A stretch of 64,000 nucleotides of DNA from the NCBI RefSeq assembly GCF_004137245.1, contig NZ_SDWS01000009.1, forward strand, positions 1 to 64,000, given 5' to 3'. Of this stretch, positions 54,834 through 62,477 are shown in pieces. Position 1 is the stretch's first letter. The number at the start of each line of letters is the position of its first letter. Under the pieces are notes generated by a model that saw only the letters and a list, made by a program, of their open reading frames with translations, made no database searches and was not told the origin of the DNA. Both the position numbers and the translations under genes were made by a program. Origin of the DNA: Nocardioides glacieisoli (GTDB taxonomy: Bacteria; Actinomycetota; Actinomycetes; Propionibacteriales; Nocardioidaceae).

Positions 54834-55718
54834 ATGGAGATCTCGCGGCTGATGGTGGTGCTGGGAGGCGTCGCCGACCGGAAGATGCTCGTCAACGTCA
54901 CCTCCCGACGCCGGTTCGAGGAAGCCCTCGCCGCTGGCGAGATCGTCCGAGTGTCCCGCGGGCGCTACGTGGTCCCCGCCGTCCAGAAGGGCACCGAGCT
55001 GGCGCATGCCGTGACCGGCCACGTCTGCCTGGCTTCGGCGGCGTTGGCGCACGGCTGGAAGGTCAAGGTGGTGCCGGTGCGCCCGCAGATCGCCGTACCG
55101 AAGGACCGGCGCCTCCCGGCCACGACGCGACGTGTGATGGAGGTCCACTGGATCGATCTCGCACACACCGACGTCGAGGGCTTGGCCACGAACGCGTCAA
55201 CGACCCTGGCGATGTGTGGACGTCGGCTCCCGTTCGACGAGGCACTGTCCATCGCGGACTCCGCACTGCGGGAGGGCTTTTCCCGCCAGGCCCTCCTGGA
55301 CCTGGCCGATGCCGCGGTCGGTCCCGGCTCGGCCCGCCTGCGGCGGGTGGCTCGCCACGCCGACGGACGTGCGGCCAACCCCTTCGAGTCGACGCTGCGC
55401 GCCATTGCGGCGGGTGTGCCCGGGCTCTCCGTCGAGCCGCAGGTCTGGATCGAGGGTCTGCTCCAGCTCAACGTCCGCTGCGACCTCGTCGACGTACGCC
55501 TCCGCCTCGTGCTCGAGGCCGACTCGTTCGAGTGGCACGGTGACCGGGCTGCGCTCCGCCAGGACGCACGGCGTTATGACCTGCTGGTGGCCAACGGCTG
55601 GACGGTGTTGCGGTTCGCCTGGGAGGACGTGATGCACGACCCGGGCTGGGTCGCGTCCATCCTCGTTGCGACGGTCCAACGGACCGAACAGTCCCTGCTG
55701 GCCACCTCTCCCGCCTGA
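54834..55718 (+). CDS. AbiEi-like N-terminus with DUF559 nuclease-like domain
   Basis: A 294-residue protein from the ATG at 54834. Residues 1-60 resemble the AbiEi antitoxin winged helix (SRRRFEEALAAGEIVRVSRG RYVVP). The C-terminal 110 residues are a Vsr/DUF559 fold with RLRLVLEADSFEWHGDRAAL, RQDARRYDLLVANGWTVLRF and AWEDVM, including the Glu-Asp and late Glu of this nuclease family. No AbiEii toxin lies beside it. Such solitary proteins are common in actinobacteria; function is unknown. Confidence 0.82.
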   Translation: MEISRLMVVLGGVADRKMLVNVTSRRRFEEALAAGEIVRVSRGRYVVPAVQKGTELAHAVTGHVCLASAALAHGWKVKVVPVRPQIAVPKDRRLPATTRRVMEVHWIDLAHTDVEGLATNASTTLAMCGRRLPFDEALSIADSALREGFSRQALLDLADAAVGPGSARLRRVARHADGRAANPFESTLRAIAAGVPGLSVEPQVWIEGLLQLNVRCDLVDVRLRLVLEADSFEWHGDRAALRQDARRYDLLVANGWTVLRFAWEDVMHDPGWVASILVATVQRTEQSLLATSPA

Positions 55719-55762
55719 GCCCCACGTCACGACGGCGTTCGGTCCGTTGATGTACGCCGAAC

Positions 55763-55788
55763 GCCCCGGACCGTGGTGGGTCCGGGGC
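55763..55788. terminator. bidirectional terminator between DUF559 gene and dctA
   Basis: A perfect 10-bp stem (gccccggacc / ggtccggggc) with a 6-base loop lies between two convergent genes, 45 bp after one stop and 15 bp after the other. Confidence 0.8.
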
Positions 55789-55802
55789 GCGGCGGTGGTG
55801 GG

Positions 55803-57164
55803 TCAGCGGCTGGAGGCCATCTCCTCCGCCGGCGAGGCGGGCGGGGGTGAAGTGTCGTGGTCGTCGACCATCGTCGCTTCGTCGAAGCGGTCCTCCCCCG
55901 ACAGCACCCGCTCCAGCTGGGCGTGGTCGATGGTGCCGGTCCACTGGCCGATGAGGAGCGTGGCCACCGAGTTGCCGGCGAAGTTGGTGACCGCTCGGGC
56001 CTCCGACATGAACCGGTCGATCCCGACGATCAGGCCGACGCCGTCGAGGAGCTCCGGGCGGTGCGACGACAGGCCACCGGCCAGGGTCGCGAGGCCGGCG
56101 CCGGTGACACCGGCGGCACCCTTCGAGGCGATGATCATGAACAGCAGGAGCGAGACCTGCTCGCCGATGCTGAGCGGCTTGTCGAGGGCGTCGGCGATGA
56201 AGATCGACGCCATCGTCAGGTAGATCGCGGTGCCGTCGAGGTTGAACGAGTAGCCGGTCGGCACGACGACCCCCACTGTGGTCTTCTCGATGCCGGCGTG
56301 GTTCATCTTCGCGATGAGGCGCGGCAGGGCCGACTCGGAGGACGAGGTGGAGACGATGAGCAGGAACTCGCGGCCGAGGTACTTGAAGAGCCGGAGGATG
56401 TTCACGCCCGTGCCCAGCTTGAGGATCAGGCCCAGGACGCCGAAGACGAAGACGGCGCAGGTGAGGTAGAAGGCGATCATGATCGTGGCGAGGCTCTTGA
56501 GGGCGTCCACACCGGTCTCGCCGACCACCGCCGCGATCGCGGCGAAGGCGCCGACGGGGGCGGCCCACATGATCATCGCGAGCACCCGGAAGACCAGGCG
56601 CTGCAGGTGGCCGATGCCGAGGAGGATCGGCTCGCCGGCGCGGCCCATCGCCTGGAGCGCGAAGCCGACCAGGAGCGCGACGAGCAGGGTCTGGAGGACC
56701 TCGCCGGACGTGAGCGAGGAGAGCAGCGAGTCGGGGACGATGCCGGTGATGAACTCGGTGGTGGAGCCGTGGCCCTCGGCGGCCTGCTCCTGGCCGACCC
56801 CGGCGACCTCGTCGGAGAGGTTGAGGCCCTCACCGGGGTCGAGCAGGTTGCCGACGACCATGCCGATGGCGAGCGCGACGGTCGACATCGAGAGGAAGTA
56901 GGCCAGGGCGAGCCCGCCGACCTTGCCGACGCTGGCCGCACTGCGCACGGACCCGACCCCGATGACGAGGGTGCAGAAGATGACCGGCTGGATCATCATC
57001 TTGATCAGCGCGACGAACGTCGTGCCGATCCACTTCAGGCCCACCGCGAAGTCGGGGAACACGAGGCCGACGACGGCTCCGAGGACCACCGCGATGATGA
57101 CGGCGATGTAGAGGTAGTGCGTACGGTCCCGCTTGACCGTCGCCTCCGGGTTGGTTGTGCTCAT
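55803..57164 (-). CDS. dctA: C4-dicarboxylate:cation symporter, DctA type
   Basis: A 453-residue protein of the glutamate/dicarboxylate family. It has eight membrane helices and the two hairpins, the serine-rich loop LLIVSTSSSESALPRLIAKM and the substrate motif GYSFNLDGTAIYLTMASIFI. It imports succinate, fumarate or malate. It diverges from a DctS/R-like two-component system, the classical controller. Two CRP-like sites lie between them. Confidence 0.93.
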   Translation of the reverse strand: MSTTNPEATVKRDRTHYLYIAVIIAVVLGAVVGLVFPDFAVGLKWIGTTFVALIKMMIQPVIFCTLVIGVGSVRSAASVGKVGGLALAYFLSMSTVALAIGMVVGNLLDPGEGLNLSDEVAGVGQEQAAEGHGSTTEFITGIVPDSLLSSLTSGEVLQTLLVALLVGFALQAMGRAGEPILLGIGHLQRLVFRVLAMIMWAAPVGAFAAIAAVVGETGVDALKSLATIMIAFYLTCAVFVFGVLGLILKLGTGVNILRLFKYLGREFLLIVSTSSSESALPRLIAKMNHAGIEKTTVGVVVPTGYSFNLDGTAIYLTMASIFIADALDKPLSIGEQVSLLLFMIIASKGAAGVTGAGLATLAGGLSSHRPELLDGVGLIVGIDRFMSEARAVTNFAGNSVATLLIGQWTGTIDHAQLERVLSGEDRFDEATMVDDHDTSPPPASPAEEMASSR

Positions 57165-57201
57165 GGTTCCTCCGACTCCGGTGCTGCTCGATGGCTGGGC
57201 C

Positions 57202-57217
57202 TGTGCCCGCCGTCACA
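57202..57217. promoter_or_regulatory. CRP/GlxR-like site 1
   Basis: TGTGC-N6-TCACA fits the CRP consensus TGTGA-N6-TCACA with one mismatch. It lies 38 bp upstream of the dctA start, a place where binding of cAMP-CRP could control uptake. Confidence 0.55.
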
Positions 57218-57230
57218 TCCTGTGCGCCCC

Positions 57231-57246
57231 TGTGATGGCGGTCACC
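57231..57246. promoter_or_regulatory. CRP/GlxR-like site 2
   Basis: TGTGA-N6-TCACC fits the CRP consensus with one mismatch at the last base. It is 72 bp upstream of the sensor kinase start and 29 bp from centre to centre with site 1. Confidence 0.6.
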
Positions 57247-57317
57247 CTTGTGTTCGTTGAGTTCACGCGGCTGCCCGGCGCGTGGCAGACCCGCGCGGCG
57301 ACGGGCACAATGCCCGC

Positions 57318-58925
57318 ATGCGACGACGGGCGGCCGAGCCGGGCGAGAGCCCAGTCGCCCGTCAGATCCTGCTGCTGCAGGTCGCCGTGGTCGTCGTCCT
57401 GGTGGTGACGGCCGTCGCGCTGGCCGCCTGGGACGCCCGCCACGACACCCGCGAGAGCGCACGTGCCCAGGCGACCGCGGTGGCGCGGTCGGTGGCCGAC
57501 TCCCCGTTCGTACGCAACGAGGTGCGCACCGCCGACCCGACCGAGCGGCTCCAGCCCTTCGCCGAGGAAGTGCGCCGCGACACCGGCACCGACTTCGTCG
57601 TGGTCATGGACACCGACCGCACCCGCTACACCCACCCAGACACTGCGCAGATCGGCAAGGCGTTCATCGGCGACCTCGGGCGCGCTCCGCAGGGCGAGGC
57701 CTTCACCCAGGAGTACACCGGGACCCTCGGGCTCTCGGTCCGTGCGGTCGTGCCCGTGGTGGCCGACGGGGACGTCGTCGCGCTCGTCGCGGTCGGCATC
57801 CGGATCGACCGTCTCGACCGCCAGCTCGTCGGCGACCTCCCCGGGATCAGCCTCGCCGCGGGCGCCACCCTGCTCGCGGGCCTGATCGGCGCGTGGCTGA
57901 TCTCGCGACGGCTCCGCCGCCAGACCCACGGCATGGGCGAGCGCGAGATCACCCGGATGTACGAGTACTACCGCGCCGTCCTCGGCGCGGTGCGCGAGGG
58001 ACTGCTGCTCGTCGACTCCGACCAGCGCGTGCAGCTCGTCAACGACGAGGCACGGCGCCTGCTCGCCCTCCCCGACGACGTGGAGGGCCGCTCGCTCGAC
58101 GAGCTGGGCCTGCCACCCGGGCTGGTCGCGGCCGTCGAGCAGCGCATCTCTATGGCCGACCAGACCTACGTGCTCGGTCAGCAGGTGCTCGTCCTCAGCA
58201 CCTCCCCCGCCTACTGGGACCAGGCGGAGGTGGGTGCGGTCGTGACCGTCCGCGACCGCACCGAGCTCCAGGCCGTGACCGGCGAGCTCGACCTGGTGCG
58301 CGGGCTCACCGAGTCGCTGCGATCGCAGAACCACGAGGCCGCCAACCGCCTCCACACGATCGTCTCCCTCGTGGAGATGGGTCGTGTGGATCAGGCCGTC
58401 GAGTTCGCCACCTCCGAGCTCGAGGTCGCTCAGGGGTTCGCCGACGAGCTCGTCTCGGCCGTCGACGAGCCGGTCCTCGCCGCGCTGCTGCTCGGCAAGA
58501 CCGCGCAGGCCGCCGAGCGAGGCATCGACCTCGACATCACCGGCAGCCTGCCTGCCGAGCTCCCCGTCGACGCCCGCGACCTCGTCACCCTCGTCGGCAA
58601 CCTCGTCGACAACGCCTTCGACGCCGTCGCCGAGACGCGGGCCACGACGCCGCAGCGCGTCCGCGTCAACCTGGCCGGGGACGCGGACGCCCTCCGCGTC
58701 GAGGTCGACGACTCCGGCTCCGGCATCGCGCCCGAGGACCGCGCACACGTGCTCGAGCGCGGCTGGTCGAGCAAGGCCCAGGAGGGACGCGGGATCGGCC
58801 TCGCGATGGTCACCCAGGTCGTCTCGCGACACGGCGGCACCCTCGAGGTCACCGATTCCCCGCTCGGCGGCGCGCGCTTCGTGGTCGGCGTACGCACTCC
58901 GGCGGAGCAGGCGGCCCCCCGGTGA
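57318..58925 (+). CDS. sensor histidine kinase, DctS/DcuS/CitA type
   Basis: A 535-residue protein from the internal ATG at 57318. TM1 at about 17-38, an extracytoplasmic PASp/Cache domain to about 170 (with DTGTDFVVVMDTDRTRYTHP and YTGTLGLSVRAVVPVVADGD), TM2 at about 172-193, a cytoplasmic PAS domain, then the phosphoacceptor His in RSQNHEAANRLHTIVSLVEM and an ATPase domain with NLVDNAFDAV and GSGIAPED, GRGIGLAMV. It senses C4-dicarboxylates or citrate. The stop overlaps the regulator start. Confidence 0.92.
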   Translation: MRRRAAEPGESPVARQILLLQVAVVVVLVVTAVALAAWDARHDTRESARAQATAVARSVADSPFVRNEVRTADPTERLQPFAEEVRRDTGTDFVVVMDTDRTRYTHPDTAQIGKAFIGDLGRAPQGEAFTQEYTGTLGLSVRAVVPVVADGDVVALVAVGIRIDRLDRQLVGDLPGISLAAGATLLAGLIGAWLISRRLRRQTHGMGEREITRMYEYYRAVLGAVREGLLLVDSDQRVQLVNDEARRLLALPDDVEGRSLDELGLPPGLVAAVEQRISMADQTYVLGQQVLVLSTSPAYWDQAEVGAVVTVRDRTELQAVTGELDLVRGLTESLRSQNHEAANRLHTIVSLVEMGRVDQAVEFATSELEVAQGFADELVSAVDEPVLAALLLGKTAQAAERGIDLDITGSLPAELPVDARDLVTLVGNLVDNAFDAVAETRATTPQRVRVNLAGDADALRVEVDDSGSGIAPEDRAHVLERGWSSKAQEGRGIGLAMVTQVVSRHGGTLEVTDSPLGGARFVVGVRTPAEQAAPR

Positions 58926-59629
58926 ACGCGTCGATCAACGTCCGGGTGCTCGTCGTCGAGGACGAGGAGGTCGCTGCCGAGGCGCACGCGACCTACGTCG
59001 GCCGCGTGCGCGGCTTCGAGCTGGCCGGGGTCGCGCGGTCGGCAGGCGAGGCCGTGCGGCTGCTCGCCAGGGACGAGGCGGTCGACCTGGTCCTGCTCGA
59101 CATGCACCTCCCCGACGGCCACGGCCTCGGCCTGCTCCAGCGGCTGCGCGCGGAGGGCCGGCAGGTCGACGTCATCGCGGTGACGTCGGCGCGAGACACC
59201 GAGGTCGTCCGTCGCGCCGTCTCGCAGGGGGTCGTGCTCTACCTCCTCAAGCCCTTCACCTTCGCCGCCTTCCGCGGCAAGCTCGAGCAGTACGCCGAGT
59301 TCCGCGCGCAGCTCGAGCGCTCCCCCGCCGACGTGGTGCAGGACGACGTCGACCAGCTCTTCGGCGCGCTGCGGGCACGGCCCACGGGCGACACGCTCCC
59401 CAAGGGGATGAGCCTGGACTCGCTGCGTGCGGTCGTGGTCGCGCTGCGCGCCCGACCGGAGGGCCTGTCGGCCGGTGAGGCCGCCGAGGATGTCGGCGTC
59501 TCGCGCGTCACCGCCCGCCGCTACCTCGAGCACCTGGCCGACGAGGGCCGGGTGACGCGTGCGCCGCGCTACGGCGGCGCGGGACGACCCGAGGTCGGCT
59601 ATGTCTGGACCGGTGCCGACCCCGGCTGA
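58922..59629 (+). CDS. response regulator, DcuR/CitB type
   Basis: A 235-residue GTG-started protein coupled to the kinase by GTGA overlap. Receiver: VRVLVVEDEEVAAEAHATYV, phospho-acceptor Asp in LVLLDMHLPDG, Thr/Ser in VTSARD and Lys in YLLKPF. The C-terminal HTH has LSAGEAAEDVGVSRVTARRY. It probably activates the divergent dctA gene. Confidence 0.92.
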   Translation: MNASINVRVLVVEDEEVAAEAHATYVGRVRGFELAGVARSAGEAVRLLARDEAVDLVLLDMHLPDGHGLGLLQRLRAEGRQVDVIAVTSARDTEVVRRAVSQGVVLYLLKPFTFAAFRGKLEQYAEFRAQLERSPADVVQDDVDQLFGALRARPTGDTLPKGMSLDSLRAVVVALRARPEGLSAGEAAEDVGVSRVTARRYLEHLADEGRVTRAPRYGGAGRPEVGYVWTGADPG

Positions 59630-59670
59630 AATGCACTTGCCGCCCGGCGCGCGCGGGGCCACCGTGGACC

Positions 59671-60351
59671 ATGACCCAGCCGATCCCCGAGGCTCGTGAG
59701 CCGGTGCCGGACGGCGTACGCGCCCAGATCCTCGCCACCGAGCACTGGGGCCTGCTGGCCGTGCGCAGCCAGACGTGGAGCGAGGTGATGGGCCGGATCA
59801 CCGCCCAGCTCATGTTCACCTCGGCGAGCCTGCTGTTCCTGGCGCTGCTCGGCCAGAGCATCGGCTACACCGAGACGTTCCGATCGCTCGCTGTGGCCCT
59901 GGGCCTGACCCTCCTGCTCACCGGGACCCTCACGGCGTTCCGCGTGCACAACGCGAGCCAGGAGGACTACCTGTTCGTCAAGGGGATGAACCGGCTGCGG
60001 GCGGGCTACCTCGACATCGACCCCACCCTCGAGCCGTACTTCATCACCGGGCTCACCGACGACGAGGTGGGCATCGGGCAGACCTACACGATGGGCCCGA
60101 CGCGCAACGTGAGCCACGTCGCGGCGAGCTCGGGTGTCTTCATCGTCGCGGTGAACACGATCGTGGCCGCCGGAGTGACGGCCTTCGTGCTCTGGTCGAT
60201 GGGGCCGTGGGTCGCGAGCATCGGCGCCGCCGTCCTCGGCGCAGCGCACTTCGCCTTCTGGATCTACCTCGCGTGGCGCAACTGGCAGGTCAACCTGACA
60301 CCGGGGTGGGTGCGGTTCCCGACCGGACGGACCCCGGGCCGGCTCAGCTGA
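59671..60351 (+). CDS. membrane protein of unknown function
   Basis: A 226-residue protein with four hydrophobic spans: [60 protein letters not shown] and [21 protein letters not shown] soluble loop of about 65 residues ([20 protein letters not shown]) lies between helices 2 and 3. No family is recognised. Its last 8 bases overlap the end of the convergent glyA gene. Confidence 0.8.
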   Translation: MTQPIPEAREPVPDGVRAQILATEHWGLLAVRSQTWSEVMGRITAQLMFTSASLLFLALLGQSIGYTETFRSLAVALGLTLLLTGTLTAFRVHNASQEDYLFVKGMNRLRAGYLDIDPTLEPYFITGLTDDEVGIGQTYTMGPTRNVSHVAASSGVFIVAVNTIVAAGVTAFVLWSMGPWVASIGAAVLGAAHFAFWIYLAWRNWQVNLTPGWVRFPTGRTPGRLS

Positions 60352-61780
60352 GGACGAGACCTGGGTAGAGCGGGTGCTTGTCGAGCATCTCGGCGGACTG
60401 CTTCGTGACGCGGTCGGCGACTCCGTCGCCCAGGACGTACGACGCCTTGCTCGGCTCGCCCGCCTTGGTCGTGCCGGCCGAGGTGTTCGCCAGCACGTCG
60501 ACGATCAGCTCCGCGACCGTGTCGAACTCGTCGTGGCCGAAGCCGCGGGTGGTGAGCGCGGGAGTGCCGAGCCGGACGCCGGAGGTGTACCAGGCGCCGT
60601 TGGGGTCGGACGGGACCGAGTTGCGGTTGGTCACGACGCCGGCGTCGAGGAGGGCCGACTCGGCCTGGCGGCCGGTGAGCCCGAAGGACGACACGTCGAG
60701 CAGGACGATGTGGTTGTCGGTGCCGCCGGTGACGAGGTTCGCGCCGCGCGTGAGGAACCCCTCGGCGAGCGACTTGGCGTTGTCGGCGACCTGCTGGGCG
60801 TAGGTCTGGAACGAGGGCTGGCGGGCCTCGGCGAAGGCGACGGCCTTGGCGGCCATCACGTGCGAGAGCGGGCCACCGAGGACCATCGGGCAGCCGCGGT
60901 CGACGTCGGCGGCGAACTCCTCCTGCGCCAGCACCATGCCACCGCGCGGACCCCGCAGGGACTTGTGCGTGGTCGTGGTGGTGATGTGGGCGTAGGGCAC
61001 CGGGTTCTCCTCGCCGGTGAAGACCTTGCCGGCCACCAGGCCCGCGAAGTGCGCCATGTCGACCATCAGCACGGCGCCGACCTCGTCGGCGATCTCGCGC
61101 ATCTTGGCGAAGTTCACCCGGCGCGGGTAGGCGGAGTAGCCGGCGACGAGCACCAGCGGCTTGAACTCGCGGGCCTTGGCGGCGACGGCGTCGTAGTCCA
61201 GCAGCCCGGTCTCCGGGTCGGTGCCGTACTGCTGCTGGTGGAACATCTTGCCGCTGATGTTGGGGCGGAAGCCGTGGGTGAGGTGGCCGCCGGCGTCGAG
61301 CGACATGCCGAGCAGGCGCTGGTTGCCGAACTCGTGGCGCAGCGTCTCCCAGTCGGCCTCGGTCAGCTCGTTGACGTTCTTCGCCTGCATCTTCCGCAGG
61401 TAGGGCGTCTCGACCCTGTTGGCCAGGATCGACCAGAAGGCGACGAGGTTGGCGTCGATGCCGGAGTGCGGCTGGACGTAGGCGTAGGGGGCGCCGAACA
61501 GCTCGCGCGCGTGCTCGGCAGCGAGCGTCTCGACCGTGTCGACGTTCTGGCAGCCGGCGTAGAAGCGGTGCCCGACGGTGCCCTCGGCGTACTTGTCGCT
61601 GAACCAGGTGCCCATCGTGAGCAGCACGGCGGGAGAGGCGTAGTTCTCCGAGGCGATCAGCTTGAGGGACCCGCGCTGGTCGGTGAGCTCCTGGCGCGTC
61701 GCCGCGGCGATGCGCGGCTCCACCGACGCGATGACCTCGAGTGCCTGGGAGTACGCGCTGCTGATGAGGGAGTCCGTCAT
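60344..61780 (-). CDS. glyA: serine hydroxymethyltransferase
   Basis: A 478-residue protein from the ATG at 61780. It has [20 protein letters not shown], the PLP-binding Lys in [18 protein letters not shown], and [19 protein letters not shown]-type C-terminal part ([20 protein letters not shown]). It interconverts serine and glycine with tetrahydrofolate, supplying one-carbon units. The length is somewhat greater than the usual 420-430; an insert at about 120-165 (with [20 protein letters not shown]) accounts for it. Confidence 0.95.
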   Translation of the reverse strand: MTDSLISSAYSQALEVIASVEPRIAAATRQELTDQRGSLKLIASENYASPAVLLTMGTWFSDKYAEGTVGHRFYAGCQNVDTVETLAAEHARELFGAPYAYVQPHSGIDANLVAFWSILANRVETPYLRKMQAKNVNELTEADWETLRHEFGNQRLLGMSLDAGGHLTHGFRPNISGKMFHQQQYGTDPETGLLDYDAVAAKAREFKPLVLVAGYSAYPRRVNFAKMREIADEVGAVLMVDMAHFAGLVAGKVFTGEENPVPYAHITTTTTHKSLRGPRGGMVLAQEEFAADVDRGCPMVLGGPLSHVMAAKAVAFAEARQPSFQTYAQQVADNAKSLAEGFLTRGANLVTGGTDNHIVLLDVSSFGLTGRQAESALLDAGVVTNRNSVPSDPNGAWYTSGVRLGTPALTTRGFGHDEFDTVAELIVDVLANTSAGTTKAGEPSKASYVLGDGVADRVTKQSAEMLDKHPLYPGLVLS

Positions 61781-61864
61781 GGCGGACAGCCTAGAGGGAC
61801 GCAGCCGTCTCCCGGACACCCGTCTCGGGGCCACCTATCCTGTGCTCCGACCCGAGGAGCACAC

Positions 61865-62188
61865 ATGCGCAGCACGCTGTGGACGACGTTCGCGACGGCG
61901 GTTCTCACCGCGTCCTTCCTGCCCGTCCTGACCGGCGCCGCCGACGGGGCCGCGGCCCCGGGCACCACCCTCGGCGTCGGGCCGGGCGCGTCCCTGTGGC
62001 CGGCCTTCGACCCGGCGGTCCAGCGCTACGCAGTGACGCCCGCCCCCGACGGGACCGTCGACGTGGCCGTCGGCGGTGCGGACGCGGTCTGGTTCGACGG
62101 CGTGCCGGACGACGACGGCGCGACTGCCGCGTCGGAGGCCGGCCGAGACAGGGTGCGCCTGGTGATCCGGCGCCTCCCGCGAGTGTGA
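61865..62188 (+). CDS. small exported protein
   Basis: A 107-residue protein with a signal peptide (TLWTTFATAVLTASFLPVLT, AxA site near residue 29). The mature part has SLWPAFDPAVQRYAVTP, a motif seen at the start of cadherin-like and arylsulfotransferase beta domains. It stops after one such unit, so it may be the leftover start of a longer secreted protein. A TATCCT-like box lies about 25 bp before the ATG. Confidence 0.6.
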   Translation: MRSTLWTTFATAVLTASFLPVLTGAADGAAAPGTTLGVGPGASLWPAFDPAVQRYAVTPAPDGTVDVAVGGADAVWFDGVPDDDGATAASEAGRDRVRLVIRRLPRV

Positions 62189-62257
62189 CGTGGACCGCAC
62201 GACGGTGCGCACCGCGCCGTACCCGATGACATCCATCTCACATTGTGGAGGACGGTC

Positions 62258-62283
62258 CCACGATACGAGATTTCGTCTTGTGG
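62258..62283. promoter_or_regulatory. 26-bp dyad upstream of the sulfur leader peptide
   Basis: Ten of thirteen base pairs are symmetric, with arms ccac-a-acga and tcgt-t-gtgg around a 4-bp centre. It lies 31 bp before the leader peptide ATG, in a locally AT-rich region, where a promoter or repressor site is expected. Confidence 0.5.
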
Positions 62284-62314
62284 AAAAGGCGTCCACTCCC
62301 TGAGACTTCTTGAC

Positions 62315-62404
62315 ATGGTCACCGCTTCCACCGACACGCACCTGGTGGTTCGACGTCACGTCGACCTCATGCGCGTGGGCAGCGCGACCTGTTGGCATCG
62401 CTGA
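62315..62404 (+). CDS. actinobacterial Cys leader peptide (sulfur attenuator)
   Basis: A 29-residue frame ending RRHVDLMRVGSATCWHR. The RRHVDL-x-RV-x-SA-x-C pattern is the mark of short leader peptides found before sulfur-assimilation genes in actinobacteria. Translation through the Cys codon (TGT) near the end would sense Cys-tRNA and adjust expression of the sulfite reductase gene that starts 73 bp downstream. The ATG at 62315 is the natural start; an internal ATG (62370) gives an 11-residue form. Confidence 0.8.
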   Translation: MVTASTDTHLVVRRHVDLMRVGSATCWHR

Positions 62405-62477
62405 ATCGCCGCCCCGTAGTCCCTTCCGCGCTCAACGTCGCGCGCGGCACTTCTCAGCGAACAGGAATTTCCTGATC

